From: Rhodospirillales bacterium 70-18
GTDB taxonomy: Bacteria > Pseudomonadota > Alphaproteobacteria > Acetobacterales > Acetobacteraceae
NCBI GenBank assembly: GCA_001899585.1
Contig: MKWE01000053.1
Location: forward strand, 298,015-362,014
DNA: 64,000 bases
Direction: 5' to 3'
Below the pieces are notes generated by a model, which was not told the origin of the DNA, made no database searches, and worked only from the letters and a program-made list of their open reading frames with translations. Both the position numbers and the translations under genes were made by a program. Position 1 is the stretch's first letter; each line of letters opens with the position of its first letter. Below are positions 8,792-18,498 of the stretch, piece after piece.

Positions 8792-9655
8792 ATGAACGAC
8801 CTGCATGGCTTGTCCGGCCTGGTGGAGTATCCGCTGGCCCGGCGTGGCTTCGTGATGACCGGGCTGATCTCCGGCCTGACGCTGGCCACCACGCGGGTGG
8901 AGGCGCAGGTGGTCCACACCGACACGGCGGGGCTGGAAGCCGGCGAGGTGCAGATTCCGGTGACGGACGGGCATCTGCCCGGCTATTTCGCCCGCCCGGC
9001 CGGCGCCGGCCCGTTCCCGGTGGTGGTGGTGATCGAGGAGATTTTCGGCGTCCACGAGTATATCAAGGATGTCTGCCGCCGGCTGGCCAAGGCCGGCTAC
9101 CTGGCGGTTGCCCCGGAGTTGTATGCGCGGCTGGCCGACCTGTCGAAGATGACCGACGTGAGCAAGATTGTCAGCGACGTGATCCTGAAGGCGCCGGATG
9201 CGACCATGCTGACCGACCTGGACAGCGCAGCGGCCTGGGCCGGCGCCAACCATGGCGACCTCACGCGGCTCGGGGTCACCGGGTTCTGCCGCGGCGGGCG
9301 CGACACCTGGCTGTTCGCTACCCACAACACGCAGCTGAAGGCGGCCGTTGCCTGGTACGGCCCGGTGGCCGGCGGCACCAGCGCGATCCAGCCGAAGACG
9401 GTGCTGGACGTGGCGGGCGAGCTGAAGGCGCCGCTGCTGGGGCTGTACGGCGGCAAGGACACCGGCATCAAGCAGGAGGACGTGCAGGAAGCTGCCAAAC
9501 GCGCCCGCGCCGCCGGCCAGACCGTGGAGATCGTGGTCTATCCCGACGCGCCGCATGGCTTCCACGCCGATTATCGCCCCAGCTACAAGCCGGCCGACGC
9601 GGCGGATGGGTGGAAGCGGATGTTGGCGTGGTTCAAACAGCATGGGGTGGGGTAA
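8792..9655 (+). CDS. dienelactone hydrolase family protein
   Basis: This alpha/beta hydrolase of 287 residues shows the dienelactone-hydrolase pattern: a Cys nucleophile (Cys166) in GFCRGG, the conserved Glu in [14 protein letters not shown], an Asp in LYGGKDTGI and the His of PHGFH near the C-terminus. The N-terminus has a Tat-like [19 protein letters not shown] stretch, so it may be exported. A GGGAGG precedes the ATG at 8792. Such proteins hydrolyse dienelactones or other small esters; the substrate here is unknown. Confidence 0.8.
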   Translation: MNDLHGLSGLVEYPLARRGFVMTGLISGLTLATTRVEAQVVHTDTAGLEAGEVQIPVTDGHLPGYFARPAGAGPFPVVVVIEEIFGVHEYIKDVCRRLAKAGYLAVAPELYARLADLSKMTDVSKIVSDVILKAPDATMLTDLDSAAAWAGANHGDLTRLGVTGFCRGGRDTWLFATHNTQLKAAVAWYGPVAGGTSAIQPKTVLDVAGELKAPLLGLYGGKDTGIKQEDVQEAAKRARAAGQTVEIVVYPDAPHGFHADYRPSYKPADAADGWKRMLAWFKQHGVG

Positions 9656-9664
9656 GGGCTGAGA

Positions 9665-9783
9665 AAGTCTTCTTTTTGTGAACAAAAAGAAGCAAAAAAC
9701 TTTTTATTCGTTGGAGTCCTCAGAGGAGGCCCCAACGAGTGAAAGTTTTTGGTTCTTTTTTTCAAAGAAGAACCGCTTCCTTC
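9665..9783. repeat. paired inverted-repeat element, copy 1
   Basis: This AT-rich block in a GC-rich genome lies between two convergent genes. A hairpin (CTTCTTTTTGT at 9669-9679 against ACAAAAAGAAG at 9682-9692) is followed by CAAAAAACTTTTTATTCGTTGG. After a short spacer the inverse tail CCAACGAGTGAAAGTTTTTGG leads into a second hairpin (GGTTCTTT...AAGAACC). So two half-units face each other tail to tail. Five further copies lie in this window. Confidence 0.85.
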
Positions 9784-10830
9784 CTACCTGGCCACCACCC
9801 GCGTAATCCCGTCGCCCAATTCCGCTGCCACCAGTTCCCCCCGGGCGACCATATAGTGGACATGCGCCAGCACCTCGCCGAACGCGAAGCCGGTCTGGTG
9901 CTCGTCGAGCGCGCGCGGGAACAGCACCGGCAGCAGGTCGGCCGCCGAATGCGGCGCGGCGCGGCAGGCGGCGGCGATCTCGGCGCAGCGCTGGTCGTGA
10001 TGGGACATCAGCTCGCCGACGCGCTGATGCAGGCCGAAGAACGGCAGGTTGTGGGTGGGCAGCACTAGCACGTCGTCGGGCACGCCGGCGCGCAGGGCGG
10101 CCAGCGAGTGCAGGTAGCGGCCCAGCGGATCGGCCCCCTCGTCATAGGCGTGCACGCTGATGTTGGGCGAGATGCGCGCCAGCACCTGGTCGGCCGGGAA
10201 GAACAGCCGGTCGGCGCGGCACAGCAGCATCACCTGCTCCGGCGCGTGGCCGCCGCCGGTCAGCACCTCGAAATCGCGGCCGCCGATGCGCAGAGTCTGG
10301 CCGGCTTCCAGCAGCTCGAAGTGCGCCGGCAGGTCGGTGGTCATGCGCAGATAGGCGTGGCCGCGGCCCATCACCGCCTCGGTTGCCGCCGCTTCCAGGC
10401 CGTTGCGGCGGTAGAAATCGCGGTGCTGCGGCGAGCCGACGGCACTGGGGTCGGTGCGCATGAAGTGGCTGGTGGCGTGCTCGGCGCGGCTCATCGCCAG
10501 ATCCACCTCGCAACGCTCCAGCAGCCAGCCGGCCAGGCCGGCATGGTCGGGGTGGTAGTGGGTGACGATCAGCCGGGTGATCCGCCGCCCGCCCAGGCCG
10601 CCGCGCAGCAGCCCCTCCCACACCGCGCGGGTGCGCATGTCGGCGATGCCGGCATCGACCACCGCCCAGCCGTCGCCATCCTCGATCAGGTAGATGTTCA
10701 CGTGATTCAGCGCGAAGGGCAGCGCCAGGCGCAGCCACAGCACGCCCGGCGCCACCGGGACGAAACTGCCATATTCGGGCGGGACGGCATGCGGGAAGAC
10801 CAGCGTGGCGGCGGGGGCGATCACGGACAT
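9784..10830 (-). CDS. MBL-fold metallo-hydrolase
   Basis: This 348-residue metallo-beta-lactamase-fold hydrolase has the zinc-binding motif THYHPDHAG (His91, His93, Asp95, His96), preceded by WAVVDAGIAD and followed by TGGGHAPEQVMLL and a distal PTHNLPFFG His. The C-terminal helical part (FPRALDEHQTGFAFGEVLAHVHYMV cut short) resembles the LACTB2/glyoxalase-II-like hydrolases that often act on thioesters. Substrate unknown. It is divergent from the alpha/beta hydrolase gene across about 240 nt, in which I see no clear motif. Confidence 0.8.
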   Translation of the reverse strand: MSVIAPAATLVFPHAVPPEYGSFVPVAPGVLWLRLALPFALNHVNIYLIEDGDGWAVVDAGIADMRTRAVWEGLLRGGLGGRRITRLIVTHYHPDHAGLAGWLLERCEVDLAMSRAEHATSHFMRTDPSAVGSPQHRDFYRRNGLEAAATEAVMGRGHAYLRMTTDLPAHFELLEAGQTLRIGGRDFEVLTGGGHAPEQVMLLCRADRLFFPADQVLARISPNISVHAYDEGADPLGRYLHSLAALRAGVPDDVLVLPTHNLPFFGLHQRVGELMSHHDQRCAEIAAACRAAPHSAADLLPVLFPRALDEHQTGFAFGEVLAHVHYMVARGELVAAELGDGITRVVAR

Positions 10831-11067
10831 GCGGCCACGTTAGGCAGGCCGGCGGGGGCGGGCAACCTCAGGCGCGGCGCCGCACCGCAAGGCTGACCGC
10901 CAGCAGTCGCGCCGTCTGATCGTGCCGATTCAACGTGGTGTTGCGGATTTTCACCTAGCCATGCGTGGGGCGGGAGGCTGATGGCCAGGTGCGAGGTCCG
11001 CCAGCTAGCTGATCGCGTGCATGCCCGCTCCGTTGCCGGCACGCCCGGCGCGCGCTTTGATGCGGGG

Positions 11068-11874
11068 ATGAAGACCGAGAAGCCCGACACCGGCAACATC
11101 CGCCGCGCCATGCTGCGCATCGAGGGTACCCGGCTGGAGGCCGCCTGGTGGGGGCTGGACGCGCCGCCCGGCCTGGTGCTGCTGCACGAGGGCCTGGGCA
11201 GCGTGGGGCTGTGGCGCGACTGGCCGGCGGCGCTGGCGCGGGCGACCGAGCGCTGCGTGTTCGCCTGGTCGCGGGCCAGCTATGGCCGCTCCGAAAGTTG
11301 CGCGCTGCCCCGCCCGCTCGACTACCACGACGCCGAGGCGGCGCTGCTGCCGGCGGTGCTGGACGCGGCCGGCGCCGGCGCCTGCGTGCTGGTCGGCCAT
11401 TCGGACGGTGCCACCATCGCCGCCCTGCACGCGGTCGGCCGGCCGGACCCGCGAGTTCGCGGCGTGGTGCTGCTGGCGCCGCATTATTTCGTGGAGCCGA
11501 TCTGTCTCGCCGGGCTGGCGGCGGCGCGGCAGGCCTGGGAGCAGGGCGATCTGCGCGCGCGGCTGGCGCGCCACCACGGCGACGTGGCGGCGGCGTTCCA
11601 CGGCTGGAACGACACCTGGCTGAACCCGGCGTTTCGCGGCTGGGATGTGCGGGGGCGGCTGGCCGGGCTGGGCGTGCCGGCCCTGCAGATACAGGGCAGC
11701 GGCGACCAGTACGGCACCACCGCCCAGACCGACGCGCTGGAGCGCGCCGCGCCGGGCCGGGTGGAAACCCTGGTGCTGCCGGTGGGCCACACGCCGCATC
11801 AAGAGGCGGCGGCCGCCGTGCTGGCCGCCGTCGCGGATTTCACGCAACGGCGGCTGGGCGTTACCGCAGGTTGA
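11068..11874 (+). CDS. alpha/beta hydrolase
   Basis: This alpha/beta hydrolase of about 268 residues has the oxyanion loop LLHEGLGSVGLWRDW, the nucleophile elbow GHSDG, an acidic loop around GSGDQYGTT and the catalytic His in VGHTPHQE. An upstream in-frame ATG at 10981 would add a tail unlike the family, so the ATG at 11068 (after GCGGGG) is preferred; 11110 is also possible. Its 3' end overlaps a convergent small gene by 14 nt. Substrate unknown. Confidence 0.75.
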   Translation: MKTEKPDTGNIRRAMLRIEGTRLEAAWWGLDAPPGLVLLHEGLGSVGLWRDWPAALARATERCVFAWSRASYGRSESCALPRPLDYHDAEAALLPAVLDAAGAGACVLVGHSDGATIAALHAVGRPDPRVRGVVLLAPHYFVEPICLAGLAAARQAWEQGDLRARLARHHGDVAAAFHGWNDTWLNPAFRGWDVRGRLAGLGVPALQIQGSGDQYGTTAQTDALERAAPGRVETLVLPVGHTPHQEAAAAVLAAVADFTQRRLGVTAG

Positions 11875-12154
11875 AGCCGATACCCACCGAGACGCCGGGC
11901 GCCACATAGGCCGGCGGCGCGTAATAGACGGGCGGGGGCGCGTAGTAGACCGGCGGCGGACGGTAATAGACGGGCGGCGGCGGCGCATACACCACCATCG
12001 GGCGGCCCCAACGGCGGTGCTCCCAGCGCTCATGCCCGCCACCCCAGCCGCGGTGCCAGCCGTCGCGGTCTGCCCAGGCGGGCGCGACGGCGGAGGCCGC
12101 AAGCAGGGTCCCGATCGCCAAGGCGCCGATCGCAGTCGCTCGCATCGTGCTCAT
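11861..12154 (-). CDS. small secreted Pro/Tyr-repeat protein
   Basis: This 97-residue protein has a signal peptide (TAIGALAIGTLLAASAVAPAWA), a His/Trp/Arg/Gly-rich middle (HRGWGGGHERWEHRRWG) and four PPPVYY(A/R)P repeats, ending in VGIGFNLR like the last strand of a small outer-membrane barrel. Similar Pro-Tyr envelope proteins are common in proteobacteria, without assigned function. It is probably periplasmic or outer-membrane associated. It is convergent with, and overlaps, the preceding gene. Confidence 0.7.
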   Translation of the reverse strand: MSTMRATAIGALAIGTLLAASAVAPAWADRDGWHRGWGGGHERWEHRRWGRPMVVYAPPPPVYYRPPPVYYAPPPVYYAPPAYVAPGVSVGIGFNLR

Positions 12155-12328
12155 CGTCTGTCTCCCAAGTCTATTCGACCGAAGTGGGTCGGGAGGAAAT
12201 CTGGGCGACGATCATGGCGGTTTGCTGGCAAGACGATAACAACGCCGTGACCATGCACGCCCGCCCCGATTGCGCCGCGTCGGAGGCTGGACCACTCTGC
12301 CGGCAACGGGACAAGGGAGGCTGCCACC

Positions 12329-13231
12329 ATGCTGATGCCGGATTTCCAGGTCATCGACGAGCGGTTCCGCCGGTTGGTGATGGGCAACGTGCATGTCGAG
12401 AAACTCGCCACCGGCATGCGCTGGGCCGAGGGGCCGGCCTGGTTTCCCGCCCACCGCTACCTGATGTGGTCCGACATCCCCAACAACCGGCAGATGCGCT
12501 GGGACGAGACCGACGGCTCGGTCTCCGTGCTGCGCGAGCCGGCCGACAATTCCAACGGCAACACCGTGGACCGGCAGGGCCGGCTGGTCACCTGCCACCA
12601 CCGCACCCGCAACGTGGTGCGCACCGAGCACGACGGCAGCCGCACCGTGTTGGCCAGCCACTGGGAGGGCAAGCGGCTCAACTCGCCCAACGACGTGGTG
12701 GTGAAGTCCGACGGTTCGGTCTGGTTCACCGACCCCAGCTACGGCATCGACTCGGAATACGAGGGCGACGCCGCGGCCCCTGAGATCGGCGGCTGCCATG
12801 TCTACCGCCTGACGCTGCCCGACCGGACGCTCACACCGGTCGCCACCGATTTCGTGAAGCCGAACGGGCTGGCCTTCTCGCCCGACGAGACCCGCCTCTA
12901 CATCGTGGACAGCGGCTATTCGCATGGCGAGCACCTGCCGCGCCACATCCGGGTGTTCGACGTGCAGGGCGACCGGTTGGGCGGCGGCGCGGTGTTCGCC
13001 ACCTGCGACGTGGGGCTGTTCGACGGGCTGCGGGTGGACGTGCACGGCAATGTCTGGACCAGCGCCGGCGACGGCGTGCAGTGCTACGCGCCGGACGGCA
13101 CGCTGCTGGGCAAGATCCTGATCCCCGAGGTGGTCGCCAATTGCTGCTTCGGCGGCGTCAAGCGCAACCGGCTGTTCATCTGCGGCACCACCTCGATCTA
13201 CGCCGCCTACCTCAATACGCGCGGAGCGTAG
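12329..13231 (+). CDS. SMP-30/gluconolactonase family protein
   Basis: This six-bladed beta-propeller lactonase has 300 residues. The metal-binding Glu is in RWAEGPAWFP, the Asn sits in the LNSPNDVVVKSDGSVWFTDP blade, and the Asp region is FDGLRVDVHGNVW. Members hydrolyse sugar lactones such as gluconolactone in the periplasm or cytoplasm; no signal peptide is seen. AAGGGAGG lies upstream of the ATG. It is followed at 4 nt spacing by a small EthD-like protein gene, so the two probably share a transcript. Confidence 0.85.
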   Translation: MLMPDFQVIDERFRRLVMGNVHVEKLATGMRWAEGPAWFPAHRYLMWSDIPNNRQMRWDETDGSVSVLREPADNSNGNTVDRQGRLVTCHHRTRNVVRTEHDGSRTVLASHWEGKRLNSPNDVVVKSDGSVWFTDPSYGIDSEYEGDAAAPEIGGCHVYRLTLPDRTLTPVATDFVKPNGLAFSPDETRLYIVDSGYSHGEHLPRHIRVFDVQGDRLGGGAVFATCDVGLFDGLRVDVHGNVWTSAGDGVQCYAPDGTLLGKILIPEVVANCCFGGVKRNRLFICGTTSIYAAYLNTRGA

Positions 13232-13234
13232 CGA

Positions 13235-13960
13235 GTGCGGTTCTGCCATTTCATCACCTTCGAGCGGGCCGGCGCCGCGCCGCCGGCGGCGGAACTGGCC
13301 GGGCTGTCGGCGGTGCTGGCGGCCACGCCGGGGCTGGACCACGCGCTGCTGCACCTGCCGGCCAGCGCGCACGACCCCTATCTGCACGACGGCGCCTCCC
13401 CAGCCCTCGCCCTGCAACTCTATTTCGCCGAGATCGCGGCGCTGGAGGCCGCACTCGCCCCGGACGGCCGGTTGCAGGCGCTGGCGGACCCGGCGCTGCT
13501 GCCGTCGCTGCGCGGCGCCACGGTCACCCAGCAGGCGATGCTGGTCCGCCGCTTCCCGGTGCCGGAGCCGGATTCCGGCGTGGCGGAGGAGGCGGCGCAA
13601 TGCACCTATCTGGTGTCCTACCAGGGTGCGGCCGAGGATCTGGATGCCTGGCTTGCGCACTACATCGCCGAGCATCCGCCGATCATGGCGCGCTTCCCCG
13701 GCATAAGGCAGATCGAGATCACCACCCGGCTCGACTGGCTGGGCAGCCTGCCCTTCGCGCGGGTGGCCTATATGCAGCGCAACAAGGTGGTGTTCGACAG
13801 CCCCGCCGCGCTGACCGCGGCGCTGGCATCGCCGGTGCGCGACGAAATGCGGGCGGATTTCCACCGTTTCCCGCCATTCACCGGGCCGACGACGCATTTT
13901 CCCATGCTCACGCGCCCCATGCTTAGGCGCGGGGTTGGGTTGCCCGGCGGTGGCCGCTGA
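13235..13960 (+). CDS. EthD-like dimeric alpha-beta barrel protein
   Basis: This 241-residue protein starting at GTG 13235 contains two ferredoxin-like halves. The second (CTYLVSYQGAAEDLDAWLAHYIAEHPPIMARFPGI, split here for length) resembles the EthD/REDY domain with the HPPIM..FPGIR motif. The first half begins CHFITFERAG. Proteins of this type sit beside dehydrogenases and lactonases, but their function is unproven. It lies 4 nt after the SMP-30 gene, and its tail overlaps the convergent MFS gene by 38 nt, so the last dozen residues may not be conserved. Confidence 0.55.
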   Translation: MRFCHFITFERAGAAPPAAELAGLSAVLAATPGLDHALLHLPASAHDPYLHDGASPALALQLYFAEIAALEAALAPDGRLQALADPALLPSLRGATVTQQAMLVRRFPVPEPDSGVAEEAAQCTYLVSYQGAAEDLDAWLAHYIAEHPPIMARFPGIRQIEITTRLDWLGSLPFARVAYMQRNKVVFDSPAALTAALASPVRDEMRADFHRFPPFTGPTTHFPMLTRPMLRRGVGLPGGGR

Positions 13961-15350
13961 CCTGCACGCCGTCCTGCGCCGTCAGCGTCAGGAAGCCGGG
14001 CAGCGCCACCAGCGGGAACAGCGCCGAGAGCAGGAACACCAAGTGGAAATCGGCCACCGGCAGCACCCGCTCCGAACCCGCCACCAATGACAGCAGGGCG
14101 GCGGCGATGGCGATGCCCACGCCCATGGTGAGTTGCTGGATGCCGCCGCCGAGGCTGGTGGCGCGGCTCAGCCCGGCCGGCGGGATGTCGGCATAGGTGA
14201 GCGTCTGCAAGGTGTTGAACTGGGTATTGCGGATCATGCCGAACACCAGCACGTAGCCGATGATGGCCGCGTGCGGCACCGCCGGGCCCAGCAGCGCGAA
14301 GCCGGCGATGCCCAGGGCGCAGAGCAGCGTGTTGCCCAGCAGCAGCCGGTCGAACCCCAGCAGGCGCAGCGACCGCACCGTCACCGCCCGGGCCACCAGC
14401 GTGCCCAGGCTCATCACGAAGGTGAGCGAGCCGGACTGCATTGCCGACAGCCCGAACCCCACCTGCAGCATCAGCGGCAGCAGGAACGGCACCGCGTTCA
14501 TGCCGATGCGCGATATGCCGCCGGCCAGCAGCGCCACCCGGAACGAGCGCACCCGCAACTGCGTGAGATCCAGCGCCGCATTGGCGCGCCCGCGGGCATA
14601 GAACGCGTACCAGGCGAGCACGCCGGCCGACACCGCGAACAGCAGCGCCACCAGCGGCCAGGGCAGGAACGGGTGCCCCAGGCTCTCCAGCGCCACCTGC
14701 AACAGCAGCATCCCCAGCGCCAGCAGCAGGAAGCCGCGAATGTCGAACGGCGGCGGCCGCTCGGCCGGCACGTCCTGCACATAGCGCCAGGCCAGCATCG
14801 CCCCCAGCACACCGAACGGCACGTTGACGTAGAAGATCCAGCGCCAGTCCGCATAGCTGGCGATGAACCCGCCGGCCAGCGGGCCGAGCGTGGGGCCGAT
14901 CACCGAGGGGATGTTCATGTAGCTGATGGCGCTGGCCAGCTCGCTGCGCGGGAAGCTGCGCAGCAGGATCAGCCGCCCCACCGGCGTCATCAGCGCGCCG
15001 CCGAAACCCTGCGCCACCCGCGCCGCCACCAGCATGGCGAAGCTGCCGGCCGCCCCGCAGGCCATGGAGCCGAGGGTGAAGATGACGATCGCGGCGCAGA
15101 AGGTGCGCCGCATGCCGTAGCGGTCGGCGATCCAGCCGCTGACCGGGATGAACACCGCCTGGCTCAGGATATAGCCGGTCAACGCCAGGTTGAGCCGCAG
15201 CGGCGTCTCCCCCAGCCCGCGCGCCATGTCCGGGATGGCGGTGACGATGATAGTGCTGTCGAGCTGTTCCAGGAAGAAGGCGAACGCCACCACCAGCGGG
15301 ATCAGCAGGCGCAGCCGGGGGTCGCGCTGGGTGGGGGTTTCGGTGTTCAT
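13923..15350 (-). CDS. DHA2-type MFS exporter
   Basis: This 475-residue protein has about fourteen membrane segments, matching the EmrB/QacA drug:proton antiporter family. Visible signatures are LDSTIIVTAIPDMA in helix 1, GWIADRYGMRR (motif A), ARVAQGFGGALMTP, and IGPTLGPLAGG (motif C, typical of exporters). The start at 15350 has GGGTGGGGG just upstream. No EmrA-type partner is adjacent. It is likely to export a drug or metabolite. Confidence 0.85.
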   Translation of the reverse strand: MNTETPTQRDPRLRLLIPLVVAFAFFLEQLDSTIIVTAIPDMARGLGETPLRLNLALTGYILSQAVFIPVSGWIADRYGMRRTFCAAIVIFTLGSMACGAAGSFAMLVAARVAQGFGGALMTPVGRLILLRSFPRSELASAISYMNIPSVIGPTLGPLAGGFIASYADWRWIFYVNVPFGVLGAMLAWRYVQDVPAERPPPFDIRGFLLLALGMLLLQVALESLGHPFLPWPLVALLFAVSAGVLAWYAFYARGRANAALDLTQLRVRSFRVALLAGGISRIGMNAVPFLLPLMLQVGFGLSAMQSGSLTFVMSLGTLVARAVTVRSLRLLGFDRLLLGNTLLCALGIAGFALLGPAVPHAAIIGYVLVFGMIRNTQFNTLQTLTYADIPPAGLSRATSLGGGIQQLTMGVGIAIAAALLSLVAGSERVLPVADFHLVFLLSALFPLVALPGFLTLTAQDGVQVSGHRRATQPRA

Positions 15351-15378
15351 GGCCCCCACCCAGCAGGAAGCGTGCCGT

Positions 15379-16683
15379 TCAGACCAGCAGGGACCGGCGC
15401 GAGACCACGAACTCCTCCACCGCGGCCACATAGGCGTCGTAGTCATCCTGGGTCAGCGGCACCGACAGCGCCATCATGCCGCGCCGGGCGATCCAGAAAT
15501 TGCTCCGCAGCAGGTCGAAGAACAGCAGGTCGCGCGCCTTCATGTTGCCGCGCGCGGCATCCGACGGCGCCCGCACCGGCCCGCGCAGCATGTGCACGGC
15601 GATCATCGAGCCGCGGCCGGTGAACTGCATCGCCACGTCGTGCTTCTGCGCAACCGCGTTTAGCCGGCCGCGCAGCGCCTCGCCCACGCCGTTCAGCCGG
15701 TCGGCCTCGGCGGGGGTGTAGACCTCGGTCAGCGAGGCGATGCCGGCGGCCATGGTCAGCACGTTGTTGTTGAACGTGCCGGCATGCGGCAGCGCGTCGG
15801 CCCGGCGCGGGTCGAACAGGCCCATCAGCTCCGGCGCGCCGCCGAACGCCCCGAAGCTCATGCCCCCGCCCACGTATTTGCCCAGCGTGGTCATGTCCGG
15901 GATCACCCCCAGCACCGCCTGCAGGCCGCCGGGCGACAGGCGGGAGGTCATCACCTCGTCGAAGATCAGCACGATGCCGTGCCTGCTGGTCTCCTCGCGC
16001 AGCATCTGCAGGAACGGCAGCTCGGCCGGGATGCAGCCGCCGCCGCCCAGCATCGGCTCCAGGATCACGCAGGCCAGTTCGCCGGCATGGGCGCGCAATT
16101 CGGCCCGTGTGGCGTCGATGTCGTTGTAGATGCCGTACACGTAGTCGAACGGCGCGTTGATGTTCACCCCCGGCGAGAAGGTGAACACCGCGCCGTGGTA
16201 GCCGCTGCGCATCACCATCACCTTCTTGCGGCCGGTCTTGGCCACGGCGGTGCTGATCGCCAGCAGGTTCGCCTCGGTGCCCGAATTGGTGAACCGCACC
16301 TGCTGCATCGAGGGGAAGCGCGCGGTCACCAACTCGGCGAAGCGCGGCTCATAGGTGTTGTGCCCGCCCATGTTGATGCCGGCTTCCAGCGCCTGCGTCA
16401 CCGCGCGGCGGATGGCCGGGTGGCTGTGCCCGGCGATGCCGGCGGTGTATTCGCCCAGGAAGTCGCGGTATTCGTGCCCGTCCACGTCCCACAGCCGCGC
16501 ATCCTCGCCGCGGGCGAAGGTCACCGGGAAGGGGTCGTAGAACAGCACCGTGCGGGTGTTGCCGCCGGGCATCGGCCCGGCCGCCTTCTGGTGGTTGGCC
16601 AGGCTGGCCGGGTTGCGGTCGGTGTATTCCCGCTTCGCCTCGTCCAAGGCCGCATCCAACGTGATGTTGCGCGTGACGTTCAT
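15379..16683 (-). CDS. class-III aminotransferase / GSA-aminomutase-like enzyme
   Basis: This PLP enzyme of 434 residues has the fold type I class-III pattern: a substrate loop [23 protein letters not shown]-like [12 protein letters not shown] for phosphate binding, the Asp of LIFDEVMTS (Asp243) and the Schiff-base lysine Lys269 in TLGKYVGGG. The GG(N/S)(T/S)R start resembles glutamate-1-semialdehyde aminomutase, but hemL itself usually sits in other contexts, so this is probably a catabolic or biosynthetic paralogue. It is in the same direction as the downstream MFS exporter, 28 nt away. Substrate unknown. Confidence 0.8.
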   Translation of the reverse strand: MNVTRNITLDAALDEAKREYTDRNPASLANHQKAAGPMPGGNTRTVLFYDPFPVTFARGEDARLWDVDGHEYRDFLGEYTAGIAGHSHPAIRRAVTQALEAGINMGGHNTYEPRFAELVTARFPSMQQVRFTNSGTEANLLAISTAVAKTGRKKVMVMRSGYHGAVFTFSPGVNINAPFDYVYGIYNDIDATRAELRAHAGELACVILEPMLGGGGCIPAELPFLQMLREETSRHGIVLIFDEVMTSRLSPGGLQAVLGVIPDMTTLGKYVGGGMSFGAFGGAPELMGLFDPRRADALPHAGTFNNNVLTMAAGIASLTEVYTPAEADRLNGVGEALRGRLNAVAQKHDVAMQFTGRGSMIAVHMLRGPVRAPSDAARGNMKARDLLFFDLLRSNFWIARRGMMALSVPLTQDDYDAYVAAVEEFVVSRRSLLV

Positions 16684-16805
16684 GGCTGCCCATTCCCAAG
16701 ATTGCGCGCCCATCGCAGCGCGCCGGGGTGCAACAGTCAACCGTGCATGCCAGAATAGTTGCATCGAAACGGCCGGCACGACCGGCGAACGGGGGAGTTC
16801 GGGCC

Positions 16806-17564
16806 ATGGACGGAACGGGAAAGATCGCGCTGGTCACCGGGGCGGGCAGCGGCGTGGGCCGCGCGGCCGCCCTGGCGCTGGTGGCCGATGGCTATTCGGT
16901 GGTGCTGGCCGGCCGCCGCGCCGATGCGCTGGCCGAAACCGCGAGCCTGGCCGGCACGGCCGCCGGGCGCACCCTGGCGGTGCCGACCGATGTGACCCAG
17001 CCCGCCCAGGTGGATGCCCTGTTCGCCGCCATCAAGGACAGGTTCGGCCGGCTAGACGTGCTGTTCAACAATGCCGGCGGCAACGTCCCCAGCACCAATT
17101 TCGGCGACTTCACCTGGGAGCAGTGGACCAGCGTGGTCGCCGTCAACCTCAATGGCTGCTTTCTGGTGGCCAACGCGGCGTTCCGCATGATGCGCGACCA
17201 GACGCCGCGCGGCGGGCGGATCATCAACAACGGCTCGATCAGCGCGCACACGCCGCGCCCCGGCTCGGCCGCCTATACCTCCACCAAGCACGCCATAACC
17301 GGCCTGACCAAGTCGATCGCGCTCGACGGCCGCAAGTTCGACATCGCCTGCGGCCAGATCGACATCGGCAACGCCGCCACCCCGATGACCGCCCGCATGG
17401 CCCGCGGCGTGCCGCAGGCCGATGGCACGATGCAGGTGGAGCCGACCATGCACGCCGACAATGTTGGCCGCACCATCGTCTACATGGCCGGCATCGGGGC
17501 CGACGCGAACGCGCTGTTCGTGGTGGTGAAGGCCACCAAGATGCCGTTCGAGGGGCGCGGCTGA
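16806..17564 (+). CDS. short-chain dehydrogenase/reductase
   Basis: This classical SDR has 252 residues: cofactor motif [15 protein letters not shown] at the end of beta-4, catalytic Ser in INNGSIS and Tyr-Lys in AYTSTKHA. The C-terminal part ([17 protein letters not shown]) is of the type with a retained Asp-Ile-Gly-Asn, seen in many uncharacterised SDRs. The start at 16806 follows GGGGGAGTTCGGGCC. It is divergent from the aminotransferase. Substrate unknown. Confidence 0.85.
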   Translation: MDGTGKIALVTGAGSGVGRAAALALVADGYSVVLAGRRADALAETASLAGTAAGRTLAVPTDVTQPAQVDALFAAIKDRFGRLDVLFNNAGGNVPSTNFGDFTWEQWTSVVAVNLNGCFLVANAAFRMMRDQTPRGGRIINNGSISAHTPRPGSAAYTSTKHAITGLTKSIALDGRKFDIACGQIDIGNAATPMTARMARGVPQADGTMQVEPTMHADNVGRTIVYMAGIGADANALFVVVKATKMPFEGRG

Positions 17565-17583
17565 CGCCCCTCAGGCGGCGCCT

Positions 17584-18426
17584 TCAGGCCAGGATGAAGT
17601 CGCGGATCACCTGCATGGTCCGCGCCGGCGCATCCGCATGCACGCCGTGGCCGCAGCGATGGAACACCGCCAGGCGTACCAGTTCCGGGCGCAGGGCGCC
17701 GGCCATCGCCTCGGCCAGCGGCAGCGGCAGCGTCTCGTCGTGGTCGCCGGCCAGCACCAGGGTCGGGCAGCGGACGCGGCGCAGATCGGCGGTGAAATCG
17801 AAGCGCGCCGCCTCGCCGCCGTAGAAAAGGTCGGCGACGGCCGGGCGCTGCACATAGCGCGCGGCCACGTCCGGGTCGGCGCGGCGCTGGCGGCTGCCGG
17901 CGATGCCCGGCCGGTCCACCTGCACCGCGATGCCCGCCACCGGGCAGGCCCAGCCGCCGGCGCCGATCTCCCGCGCCGCCTGTTTCTGCAGCTTCAGCAA
18001 CGCCTCCATCGCCGCATCGGCGGGGAAGCTGGCGGCGGTGCTGGACAGGATCAGCTTGCCGGGGTGCCGCGGATGGCGCGTCGCATAGGCCTGCGCCACG
18101 AAGCCGCCGAAGGACAGGCCGAGCACGATCGGCTTCTCGATGCCGAGCGCCTCGCACAGCCCGCGCACGTCGTCACCCCATTGCGCCAGGGTCCAGCCGG
18201 CGCGTGGCCCGGCCTGGCTGCGCCCGTTGCCGCGCAGGTCCACATAGACAAGCTGCGCGACCTCGGAGAGCGCCGAGAAGGCCGGCTTGAACATGCTGTG
18301 GTCCGCTCCCGGCCCGCCATGCAGCAGCACCAGCGTCGGCCGCTCGCGCATCGCGGGGCCATCGGGGACGAATTTCGCGCCCTCGACATCGACGAACAGG
18401 CGCACCCCGTTCACCAGTACCTGCAT
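17584..18426 (-). CDS. alpha/beta hydrolase (proline iminopeptidase-like)
   Basis: This 280-residue hydrolase has an HGGPGADHS oxyanion motif, as in the S33 prolyl aminopeptidase group, the nucleophile in GLSFGG, the catalytic Asp in LAGDHDETLP and His in HRCGHGVHAD. The S33-type HGGPG is seen, but family members also include lactonases and esterases, so peptidase activity is an inference. It lies downstream of arfB on the same strand but about 70 nt away. Confidence 0.75.
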   Translation of the reverse strand: MQVLVNGVRLFVDVEGAKFVPDGPAMRERPTLVLLHGGPGADHSMFKPAFSALSEVAQLVYVDLRGNGRSQAGPRAGWTLAQWGDDVRGLCEALGIEKPIVLGLSFGGFVAQAYATRHPRHPGKLILSSTAASFPADAAMEALLKLQKQAAREIGAGGWACPVAGIAVQVDRPGIAGSRQRRADPDVAARYVQRPAVADLFYGGEAARFDFTADLRRVRCPTLVLAGDHDETLPLPLAEAMAGALRPELVRLAVFHRCGHGVHADAPARTMQVIRDFILA

Positions 18427-18498
18427 CGCCCGGCCCCTGGAGCGCGATGGCCGGAGGTGGCATCACCGGATGTCTGAATCGCCCGATAAAACAATGCT

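Noticed and set aside
15379-16683. Calling the class-III aminotransferase hemL
   Set aside because: The active-site layout fits the wider GSA-aminomutase-like family, but the neighbours (exporter, SDR) and sequence details do not support tetrapyrrole synthesis specifically.
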